17,540 nt of DNA from contig URRZ01000039.1 in assembly GCA_900550385.1 (NCBI GenBank), positions 1 to 17,540 on the forward strand, read 5' to 3'. This stretch comes from an uncultured Coriobacteriaceae bacterium (GTDB taxonomy: Bacteria; Actinomycetota; Coriobacteriia; Coriobacteriales; Eggerthellaceae). The notes beneath the pieces were generated by a model. That model ran no database searches. It worked only from the letters and a program-made list of their open reading frames with translations, and had not been told where the DNA came from. Below are positions 5,888-16,275 of the stretch, piece by piece; the first letter of the stretch is position 1; every line of letters starts with the position of its first letter. Position numbers and translations under genes: made by a program.

Positions 5888-7464
5888 TGCGTAAGCTTGA
5901 AGAGGTACTGCAGGATTGGGAGGCGGTCATCGGCTTGGAGATCCATGCCGAGCTGACCACGTTGAACACGAAGATGTTCTGCGGCTGCAAACTTGAGTTC
6001 GGCGCCGACCCGAACACGCACACCTGCCCGGTGTGCCTGGGCCTTCCGGGCGCTCTGCCCGTGCCGAACAAGGCCGCTATTGAGTCCATCGTGCTTGCTG
6101 GTCTGGCCACGAACTGCGACATCGAGAAGCACAGCATGTTCTACCGCAAGAACTACATGTACCCCGACATGGCCAAGAACTTCCAGACTACGCAGGGTCC
6201 GGTGGCGTTCTGCATGCGCGGCCATCTTGATCTGGACGTCGACGGTCCGGCAGCTAAGGAGCGCGGTGATATCGCCGGCCTGAAGCCGGGCGAGACGTGC
6301 GAGAACGTCACCGTCACCGATTCCGGCTACACGGCGCACGTGGGCATCACGCGCATCCACATGGAGGAAGACGCCGGCAAGATGATCCATATCGGCGGTG
6401 ACGAGGGCCGTATCGCGGGCGCCACGCATTCGCTGGTGGACTACAACCGCGCCGGCACGCCGCTTATCGAGTTGGTTACCGAGCCCGATCTGCGCACGCC
6501 CGAGGAGGCTCGTCTGTTCATGCAGAAGCTGCGTCAGATCTATCTGGCCATCGGCATCTCCGACTGCTCCATGGAGGAAGGTTCCATGCGCTGCGACGGC
6601 AACGTCAGCCTGCGTCGCCGCGGCTCCACGAAGCTGGGTGTGAAGACCGAGCTGAAGAACATGAACTCCTTCAAGAATCTGCACGACGGCTTGGCCTATG
6701 AGATCTGCCGTCAGGCCGAGGTTCTGGAAGAGGGCGGTCAGATCTACCAGGAAACCCGCCATTGGGACCCCACCATGAAGCACACCATCGTCATGCGCGT
6801 GAAGGAAACCGCTGACGACTACCGCCTGTTCCCCGAGCCCGACTTGGCACCCTACGACCTTTCCGATGAGTTCATCGAAGGCGTCCGCGCCAAGCTGCCC
6901 GAGCTGCCCGACCAGAAGGCCGCTCGCTTCGCCGATGAGTTCGGCCTGTCCGCCTACGATGCTCGCCACCTGGTCGATCATCGCGCTACGGCCGATTTCT
7001 TCGAGGCGTGCATGGGGGTTGCGGGCAAGGATGCCGCCAAGCTGGCGAAGCCCGTTGCCAACCTGGCCATCAACGACGTCACCGCATGGCTGAACGCCAG
7101 CGAGGATGCCGACCTTGCGCAAAGCCCGCTCACGCCCGCCCGTGCGGTGGAGCTGGTGAAGCTGCTCGCTGAGGACGCCATCTCGTCCAAGCAGGCCAAG
7201 CAGGTGTTTTCCGCCATCATGGACGAGGACAAGGATCCTTCGGTCATCGTCGAGGAGCGCGGTATGAAGCAGGTGTCGGACACCGGCGCCATCGAGGCCG
7301 TTGTGGATGCCATCATCGCGGCGAACCCCGACGAGGTCGCCCGCTACAAGGAAGGCAACACGAAGGTCATCGGGTTCTTCGTGGGCCAGTGCATGAAGGA
7401 GATGCGCGGCCAGGGCAATCCGAAGATCATCAACCAGCTGTTGGCGAAGAAGCTGGCAGAATAG
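5887..7464 (+). CDS. gatB: Asp-tRNA(Asn)/Glu-tRNA(Gln) amidotransferase subunit B
   Basis: A 525-residue kinase/transamidase subunit: it phosphorylates the misacylated aminoacyl-tRNA side chain with ATP and amidates it with ammonia from GatA. Seen: VIGLEIHAELTTLNTKMFCGC (14-34), zinc-type cysteines C32, C34, C47, C50 (CGC...CPVC), FYRKNYMYPDMAKNFQTTQ, RIHMEEDAGK (156-165), YNRAGTPLIELVTEPD, EGSMRCDGNVSLR, and a C-terminal helical plus YqeY-like tRNA-binding tail ending IINQLLAKKLAE. It is some 40-50 residues longer than a typical ~475-residue GatB. Part of the excess is an extra segment at about 112-150 (DLDVDGPAAKERGDIAGLKP onward) between the YPD motif and the EEDAGK motif. Ribosome-binding GGAAGG lies about 11 bases upstream inside gatA. 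Last gene of the operon; a stem-loop follows at 7591. Confidence 0.97.
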   Translation: MRKLEEVLQDWEAVIGLEIHAELTTLNTKMFCGCKLEFGADPNTHTCPVCLGLPGALPVPNKAAIESIVLAGLATNCDIEKHSMFYRKNYMYPDMAKNFQTTQGPVAFCMRGHLDLDVDGPAAKERGDIAGLKPGETCENVTVTDSGYTAHVGITRIHMEEDAGKMIHIGGDEGRIAGATHSLVDYNRAGTPLIELVTEPDLRTPEEARLFMQKLRQIYLAIGISDCSMEEGSMRCDGNVSLRRRGSTKLGVKTELKNMNSFKNLHDGLAYEICRQAEVLEEGGQIYQETRHWDPTMKHTIVMRVKETADDYRLFPEPDLAPYDLSDEFIEGVRAKLPELPDQKAARFADEFGLSAYDARHLVDHRATADFFEACMGVAGKDAAKLAKPVANLAINDVTAWLNASEDADLAQSPLTPARAVELVKLLAEDAISSKQAKQVFSAIMDEDKDPSVIVEERGMKQVSDTGAIEAVVDAIIAANPDEVARYKEGNTKVIGFFVGQCMKEMRGQGNPKIINQLLAKKLAE

Positions 7465-7590
7465 CGCGATCGCAGCTTGCGGGTTGCGGTTAGCGACTTG
7501 TGGGCTGTGTAAACGGAAGCTGGTTGGTTGCGAAGGCGCGGTCTGTGGTCGAGTCAGGCAGCCAACGCAAACGCAATCGCAAACGTAAAT

Positions 7591-7616
7591 GGGGAGCCGC
7601 TGAAAAGCGGCTCCCC
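7591..7616. terminator. Bidirectional stem-loop between gatB and the convergent kinase gene
   Basis: GGGGAGCCGCT (7591-7601), a GAAA tetraloop, and AGCGGCTCCCC (7606-7616) form a perfect 11-bp stem. Neither side has a long T-tract (GTGCGTTAT to the right; ATTTACGTTT read on the minus strand). It lies midway between the 3' ends of two convergent operons, so it probably terminates both. Confidence 0.75.
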
Positions 7617-7690
7617 GTGCGTTATAAGACGGACATGTGAGTGATTCGCGGCTCGCAGCGTGGAGCGCAAGCCGCTAGGTGCAGCCGCCC

Positions 7691-11821
<4,131 letters not shown>

Positions 11822-11827
11822 TTCTTG

Positions 11828-13396
11828 CTACTCCGTGCTCTCGGCTGCGGCTTGAAGCTGCTGGCAGAAGGAGGCGTACCATTGCCCGAACGCGGCATCG
11901 CCCACGTACGGCTCAAGAGCCTCGGCGCGCGACTGGCCGGCGGTCATGGCCGCCTGAACTGCCGCTTTGTCGGCGGTTGCCTTGTCGCTGAGCGAATGGT
12001 CGAGCACCTTGCGCGCGGCATAGGCGTTGTCGAAGCTCTTAAGCGAGTACAGCTCCACATCATCGAAGGAGTCCATGGCCATGGCGATGCAGTCGCGGGT
12101 CTTAGGGCTCACGGAGAGGTTTTCGTCTCGAATCGCGCTATCGAGCTCGTCTATGTTGTTCGCGTCGGTTCGCACGGGCAGGTACGACGACGTCGCCGCG
12201 AAGCGCAGGTTGTTCTGCTTCTCCGTGAACCATTTCAGGAACTCGCAGGAAGCGTATTCGTGCTGCTCGTCGGATTTCGTCACCGCCATGCCGGCTCCCT
12301 GCTGAGGGGCCACGGCGTTTCCGCCCTCGAAGGTAGGCGGCATGATGATGCGATAGCCGATCTCGTGCGTCCCGTTATCGTCGGCCACCCGGTCGGGGAA
12401 GTACGCCGCAGATGCGGTGGAGCCCGTGTAGCAGATGATGTCGCCCGTCTTCACGTCGTCGGAGCGGAACTTGCCCACGGCTTCGAAATAGCCGCTGACG
12501 TAGGGAACGTAGTAGTTGTCCCACAGGCGGCGGACCTTTTCCTTGTCGGCGTTGACCTGGGCTTTGCCATCGGCGTCGGGTGCGAGCAGGTCGACGCCCA
12601 TCTGCCTCATGCCGATGATGAAGTAGTTGGATAGGGAATCGCGGCCGTAGAACGCCTTGCCGTCGTCGGGGATGTCGGGCGTCAGCGCATCGGTGTATGC
12701 GTAATAGCGCTTCGCGGTGGCGGCGATGCCCTCCTGCGTTGCCAGGTCGTCGATGGTGGCGCCGGTGGCCTGGGCGAACGGCTCCCAGTCCGTCTCATCG
12801 AGCATGGTCACCTCGGTGGATTTCGCCACCGGCAGCAGGTACAGGGAATCGTCGTCTTCGAAGCGGCCCTCGTCAAGGTAGTCGGGCACGTAGTTGGACA
12901 GCTCATCGGGCGTGAAGTAGTCCGTCAGATCGGCGAGCTTGCCCTGCTGCTGCACGTTATAGGCCGTGTCGGCGTAGGAGGAGAATACGTTGGGCATCTC
13001 CTCGGCGCCGACTTCGCCCGTCGACGAGTTCGAGATGGCCTTCTCCAGCTCGGGAACCGACCCTTGGGTCTTGCTTTTCACGTAGATGCCCTTTTCCTTG
13101 CCCACGGTGGAGTTGAACTCGGACACCAGGCTGTCGAAGGACGCCTGCTGGGCCCCGTTGTAGTAATCCCAGACGGTGATGGTGGTGGGGTTGCTCGGGT
13201 CCAGCTTGGCGGCGGTCTTCCCGCCATCGCCGGCGCAGCCGGCGGACAGCGCAGCGGCCATCGCGCCTGCAAGGGCGAACGCGGCAAGCGCGGCTAATCG
13301 GGAGCGGGCGCGGTGCGCGCGGCGGCTACGACGGTTGCCGGCAGCGCCGCCTTCCTGGCTAACGCCTGCTGCGCGGCGGTTGGTGCGCATATGCAT
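11828..13396 (-). CDS. Extracellular solute-binding lipoprotein (ABC-type, family 1-like)
   Basis: A 522-residue secreted lipoprotein. An unusually Arg-rich n-region (1-34) precedes a hydrophobic stretch and the lipobox LSAGC, with C54 as the predicted lipidated residue. The mature start (PTTITVWDYYNGAQQASFDSLVSEF) is typical of sugar- or polyamine-type binding proteins of ABC importers, as are VFSSYADTAYNVQQQGKLADLTDYF, LLPVAKSTEVTMLD, the GAGMAVTKSDEQHEYASCEF segment and the FLKWFTEKQNN region. ATG at 13396 has AGGAGG (complement of 13405-13410) at 8 bases. It is followed by the hybrid kinase with a six-base gap, and no permease or ATPase gene is visible. It may therefore present its ligand to the kinase, as other periplasmic binding proteins do with sensor kinases (LuxP-LuxQ, TorT-TorS). 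Ligand unknown. Family call firm; sensory role inferred. Confidence 0.9.
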   Translation of the reverse strand: MHMRTNRRAAGVSQEGGAAGNRRSRRAHRARSRLAALAAFALAGAMAAALSAGCAGDGGKTAAKLDPSNPTTITVWDYYNGAQQASFDSLVSEFNSTVGKEKGIYVKSKTQGSVPELEKAISNSSTGEVGAEEMPNVFSSYADTAYNVQQQGKLADLTDYFTPDELSNYVPDYLDEGRFEDDDSLYLLPVAKSTEVTMLDETDWEPFAQATGATIDDLATQEGIAATAKRYYAYTDALTPDIPDDGKAFYGRDSLSNYFIIGMRQMGVDLLAPDADGKAQVNADKEKVRRLWDNYYVPYVSGYFEAVGKFRSDDVKTGDIICYTGSTASAAYFPDRVADDNGTHEIGYRIIMPPTFEGGNAVAPQQGAGMAVTKSDEQHEYASCEFLKWFTEKQNNLRFAATSSYLPVRTDANNIDELDSAIRDENLSVSPKTRDCIAMAMDSFDDVELYSLKSFDNAYAARKVLDHSLSDKATADKAAVQAAMTAGQSRAEALEPYVGDAAFGQWYASFCQQLQAAAESTE

Positions 13397-13408
13397 GCTG
13401 GGTTCCTC

Positions 13409-13866
13409 CTAGTGCTTGGCCGGCTCCGTATCGGTGCTGGTCGAAGGTTTCGTATCGGTTGGGCGCGCTCCCGCGGCCTCGGTGGCGGGGCGGGTGGTTG
13501 CGCCATCGCTTGCGTTGTCGCCCGGGTTGCCGCCGTCGTCATCGGCGAAGTCGGCTCCTGCGGCGTCGGCCCCGTCTGGTTTGTCAGCGGGGTGCCAAAC
13601 CTCATCATACCCGTTAACGCCCGCGAAACCATCGATTCGCCCTGCTTCGCCGGCGGATTTTACGTTCGCGGCAGCATTCGGCTCGTTCCCCGGCGGCGCG
13701 GCGGGGTCTTCCTTGTCCACGGTATCGTCGACGACCACGGTGGACGGCGGCTCGACAGCTCGTCGGTGCGTTGCCGGTCGTCGAGCAGGCGCTCGGGCTC
13801 GGCGCTGTGGTCGCGGGCGAGCTCGATGATGCCCTTGATGGCGCGCCGAGGGTGCCGCGTGTTCAT
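13409..13866 (-). pseudogene. Hypothetical acidic protein gene, apparently frameshifted
   Basis: Two adjoining reading frames look like pieces of one gene ahead of the binding protein. The first starts at ATG 13866 (MNTRHPRRAIKGIIELARDH then SAEPERLLDDRQRTDEL) and then degenerates into Arg/Pro-rich shadow sequence. The second continues from about 13750 in another frame (EPPSTVVVDDTVDKEDPAAP onward), acidic and rich in Ala/Asp/Gly/Thr, ending DTEPAKH at 13409. One extra C around 13750-13760 would join them into about 150 residues. The stop TAG overlaps the AGGAGG of the binding-protein gene, so it was or is the first gene of that operon. No Shine-Dalgarno is seen at the ATG. No family recognised. 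A real mutation, an assembly error, or two non-genes are all possible. Confidence 0.38.
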
Positions 13867-13948
13867 TGCGGATCGCGGCGCCGCTGCGTCATCCGGCGCG
13901 CAACTGCGCTGATGCTGTCGGGTTCGCGCGCTTCGGCGGCGTGTCGTT

Positions 13949-13954
13949 TACAAT
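13949..13954 (+). promoter_or_regulatory. Possible -10 element of the phosphohexomutase gene
   Basis: TACAAT at 13949-13954 is the best -10 match in the 236-base gap 13867-14102; no clear -35 is present at 16-18 bases. The leader from about 13961 to 14102 holds nothing else recognised apart from the ribosome-binding site GAAGGAAA before the ATG at 14103. Confidence 0.35.
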
Positions 13955-14102
13955 GGGCGGCATATGCAGGAAAGCCTGGTTGGAGGGCGGGCGCATGCCC
14001 GTGCCGCATCGGACGGATGCCGGCCGCGCGGGGCGAATGTCCGCGGCGCGCCCGATCGCGCCCAAGCAACCGGGAGAAACCGCTAGAAGCGAAGGAAACC
14101 TT

Positions 14103-15818
14103 ATGAGCGATATCGATGTGCGCGCCGAGCTTGCGCATTGGATTGAGAACGTGCAGGACGCCGATCTGGCGGCCGAGCTGGCCGACATGCAGGCGAAGGC
14201 CGATGCCGGCGACGACGCCGCGATGACCGACGCCTTCTTCCAGAACCTTTCGTTCGGCACCGCGGGCCTGCGCGGCGTGCTGGGCGCTGGCACCAACCGC
14301 ATGAACATCTACACGGTGGGCCGCGCCACGCAGGGCTTCGCCGATTACCTGAACGCGAACTTCGACAACCCCTCCGTCGCCATCGCCCGCGACAGCCGCA
14401 ACAACGGCGAGCTGTTCGTGCGCACCACCGCCGCCATCATGGCCGCCAACGGCGTGACGGCATACGTGTACCCGCGCATCTCCCCGGTCCCCACGCTTTC
14501 GTGGGCCGTGCGCGACCTGGGCTGCTCGGGCGGTATCTGCATGACGGCCAGCCACAACCCTGCGCCGTACAACGGCTACAAGGCCTACGGCCCCGACGGC
14601 TGCCAGATCACCAGCCAGGCTGCCGCCGCCATCTCCGCGGCCATCGCCGGAACCGACGCGTTCACCGGCGTGAAGTCCATGGATTTCGATGAGGCCGTGG
14701 CATCGGGCAAGGTCAAGTGGATTGAAGACGCCGTGCTCGAGCGCTACTACGACGCGGTGCTGGCGCAGTCGGTGAACAACCTGTCCGACGAGCAGATCGC
14801 CGCCGCCCCGCTGAAGCTGGTGTACACGCCGCTTAACGGCACGGGTCTGGTCCCCGTTACCACGGTGCTCGCGCGCGCCGGTGTCTCCGACGTCACCGTG
14901 GTGCCCGAGCAGGAGCAGCCCGACGGCAACTTCCCCACGTGCCCCTATCCCAACCCCGAGATCCGCGAGGCCATGCAGAAGGGCATCGACCTGTGCGAGC
15001 AGGTGCATCCCGACCTGCTGCTGGCCACCGACCCCGATGCCGACCGCGTGGGCATCGCCGTCAAGTGCAAGGACGGCAGCTATGAGCTGCTCTCCGGCAA
15101 CGAGGTCGGCGTTCTGCTGCTCGACTACATCTGCGCGGGCCGTATCGAGCAGGGCACGATGCCCAAGAACCCCGTCATGTGCAAGTCTATCGTCTCCACG
15201 CCGCTGGCTGACAAGGTCGCTGAGCATTACGGCGTCGAGTGCCGCAACGTGCTGACCGGCTTCAAGTGGATCGGCGACCAGATCGCCAAGCTGGAGGCCG
15301 ACGGCGAGGTGGACCGCTTTATCTTCGGCTTTGAGGAAAGCTACGGCTATCTGGCCGGTCCCTACGTCCGCGACAAGGACGCTATCATCGGCTCGATGCT
15401 GATCTGCGAGATGGCCGCCTACTACCGCGCCAAGGGCTCCTCCATCAAGGAAGAACTGGAGCGCATCTACACCGAATATGGCCGCTACCTGAACAAGGTG
15501 GACAGCTTTGAGTTCCCGGGCCTGTCCGGCATGGACAAGATGGCCGACATCATGCAGAACCTGCGCGTCAACCCGCCGAAGGACTTTGCCGGTGACAAGG
15601 TCGTCAAGGTCGTGGACTACAAGAAGCCCGAGGAGACCGGCCTGCCCGCCGCCAACGTCCTGATCTACACGCTGGAAAGCGGCGCGACGGTTGTCGTGCG
15701 TCCCTCCGGCACCGAGCCGAAGATCAAGACCTACTTTACCACCAAGGGCAAGGACCTCGCCGAGGCCGAGGCCCAGAAGGAAAAGCTGGCCGAGGCCTGC
15801 AAGCCCCTGCTGGCGTAA
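14103..15818 (+). CDS. Phospho-sugar mutase (phosphoglucomutase/phosphomannomutase family)
   Basis: A 571-residue cytosolic enzyme that interconverts hexose 1- and 6-phosphates through a phosphoserine, linking glycolysis to glycogen and cell-envelope sugars. Seen: FGTAGLRGVLGAGTNRMN (51-68); catalytic S150 in MTASHNPAPYNGYK; metal ligands D310, D312, D314 in ATDPDADRVGIA; sugar-specificity loop GFEESYGY (409-416); phosphate-binding RPSGTEPKIKTYF (533-545). Length fits the alpha-PGM-like subfamily (about 550-580). ATG 14103 is chosen over an in-frame TTG at 13866 because GAAGGAAA lies about 6 bases before it and the homologous N-terminus begins there. Composition changes inside the gene: ten of ten Phe codons before 15300 are TTC, then five of seven are TTT, and seven GAA Glu codons appear after about 15340 against one before. 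Glucose versus mannose preference cannot be told. Single gene followed by a strong terminator. Confidence 0.93.
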   Translation: MSDIDVRAELAHWIENVQDADLAAELADMQAKADAGDDAAMTDAFFQNLSFGTAGLRGVLGAGTNRMNIYTVGRATQGFADYLNANFDNPSVAIARDSRNNGELFVRTTAAIMAANGVTAYVYPRISPVPTLSWAVRDLGCSGGICMTASHNPAPYNGYKAYGPDGCQITSQAAAAISAAIAGTDAFTGVKSMDFDEAVASGKVKWIEDAVLERYYDAVLAQSVNNLSDEQIAAAPLKLVYTPLNGTGLVPVTTVLARAGVSDVTVVPEQEQPDGNFPTCPYPNPEIREAMQKGIDLCEQVHPDLLLATDPDADRVGIAVKCKDGSYELLSGNEVGVLLLDYICAGRIEQGTMPKNPVMCKSIVSTPLADKVAEHYGVECRNVLTGFKWIGDQIAKLEADGEVDRFIFGFEESYGYLAGPYVRDKDAIIGSMLICEMAAYYRAKGSSIKEELERIYTEYGRYLNKVDSFEFPGLSGMDKMADIMQNLRVNPPKDFAGDKVVKVVDYKKPEETGLPAANVLIYTLESGATVVVRPSGTEPKIKTYFTTKGKDLAEAEAQKEKLAEACKPLLA

Positions 15819-15843
15819 GTCTGGCATAGCATAAAGATATTTT

Positions 15844-15879
15844 GCGCACCGCTCCCGACTGGGGGCGGTGCGCTTTTTT
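15844..15879 (+). terminator. Strong intrinsic terminator of the phospho-sugar mutase gene
   Basis: GCGCACCGCTCCC (15844-15856) pairs with GGGGGCGGTGCGC (15861-15873) over 13 positions (one G-T wobble) around the loop GACT, directly followed by six Ts (15874-15879). It is a textbook rho-independent terminator and differs from the T-poor stem-loops in the first 7.6 kb. Confidence 0.95.
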
Positions 15880-15906
15880 GGTGTGCAGCCCCGTTTTCGA
15901 ACGATT

Positions 15907-15960
15907 TGTAGGGAGGGGGCTTGACCCCTCCGCGGGGCGTCGAGGATGCCGCCCCCTACA
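15907..15960. repeat. Palindromic element 1 (TGTAGGG...CCCTACA)
   Basis: A 54-bp imperfect inverted repeat bounded by TGTAGGG (15907-15913) and CCCTACA (15954-15960), with an internal GAGGGGGC/CCCCTC-type pairing. Resembles the small GC-rich intergenic repeats common in some Oscillospiraceae genomes (from memory). Confidence 0.6.
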
Positions 15961-16000
15961 GTGGCAGCCCATAAAGTTATATAGTACCGCAAACGTCCGC

Positions 16001-16027
16001 GGCGGCCAGAGGGCTGGCCGCCCTACA
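16001..16027. repeat. Palindromic element 2
   Basis: GGCGGCCA (16001-16008), a six-base loop GAGGGC, and TGGCCGCC (16015-16022) form an 8-bp stem; CCCTACA (16021-16027) at the edge is the complement of the TGTAGGG boundary shared by the other elements, placing this copy in reverse orientation. Confidence 0.6.
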
Positions 16028-16044
16028 ACCACCCGGTAATGATT

Positions 16045-16069
16045 TGCAGGGGAGGGATTCATCCCTCCC
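16045..16069. repeat. Palindromic element 3
   Basis: GGGAGGGAT (16050-16058) and ATCCCTCCC (16061-16069) are perfect inverted repeats with a two-base centre; the left edge TTGCAGGGG is a one-base variant of TTGTAGGGG. Confidence 0.6.
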
Positions 16070-16109
16070 GTGTACCTTGCCTTCAACGCCTGTTCAACAA
16101 GCGTGGCAC

Positions 16110-16134
16110 TGTAGGGGCCGGGCATGCCCGGCCC
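16110..16134. repeat. Palindromic element 4
   Basis: TGTAGGGG at 16110-16117 leads into a perfect 20-bp palindrome at 16115-16134 (GGGCCGGGCATGCCCGGCCC). Same boundary motif as element 1. Confidence 0.65.
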
Positions 16135-16204
16135 TCCACCTGCCCGCTGCCGCCCTTATGCAATTCCACCAAACAACCCTGTCAAATTTTGTCACCCTCA
16201 CCCC

Positions 16205-16233
16205 TTGACACCGCCCTGCTACACTTGTAGAAT
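16205..16233 (+). promoter_or_regulatory. Consensus promoter of the M56 peptidase gene
   Basis: TTGACA (16205-16210), a 17-base spacer, and TAGAAT (16228-16233) form a near-perfect vegetative promoter. Transcription would start near 16240, about 35 bases before the ATG. The -10 overlaps operator 1, so repressor binding would block RNA polymerase. Confidence 0.85.
16219..16230. promoter_or_regulatory. BlaI/MecI-type operator 1
   Basis: CTACA-CT-TGTAG is a perfect 5-2-5 dyad matching the TACAnnTGTA core recognised by BlaI/MecI-family winged-helix repressors. It overlaps the -10 element. Confidence 0.8.
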
Positions 16234-16244
16234 AAAGCTATCTT

Positions 16245-16256
16245 CTACAACTGTAG
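16245..16256. promoter_or_regulatory. BlaI/MecI-type operator 2
   Basis: CTACA-AC-TGTAG is a second perfect dyad of the same type, 26 bases centre to centre from operator 1 and just downstream of the predicted start of transcription. Paired sites of this kind are usual for BlaI/MecI-controlled promoters. Confidence 0.8.
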
Positions 16257-16275
16257 AACAAAGGAGGTCGACCCC

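Larger units (their letters stand above)
15819..16275. other. Intergenic region with terminator, palindromic elements and M56 promoter-operator
   Basis: A 457-base gap. In order it contains the mutase terminator (15844-15879), four TGTAGGG-type palindromic elements (15907-16134), then a consensus promoter with two BlaI/MecI-like operators (16205-16256). No coding sequence with a credible start is seen; in particular there is no BlaI-type repressor gene. Confidence 0.75.

Noticed and set aside
5833..7122. A 429-codon open frame on the minus strand opposite gatB
   Set aside because: Shadow of gatB, which is certain from its motifs.
13863..13892. A nine-codon leader peptide (ATG near 13892 on the minus strand, stop overlapping the ATG at 13866)
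   Set aside because: The ATGA overlap suggests coupling, but there is no ribosome-binding site and such overlaps arise easily by chance.
13866..14102. N-terminal extension of the phospho-sugar mutase to the TTG at 13866
   Set aside because: The extension is unlike the family, lacks a ribosome-binding site, and would overlap the predicted promoter; ATG 14103 has GAAGGAAA in place and begins where homologues do.
13863..15992. A 709-codon open frame on the minus strand opposite the phospho-sugar mutase
   Set aside because: The mutase on the plus strand has all catalytic motifs. The opposite frame has low-information His/Val/Gly/Ala-rich sequence and runs through the strong terminator.
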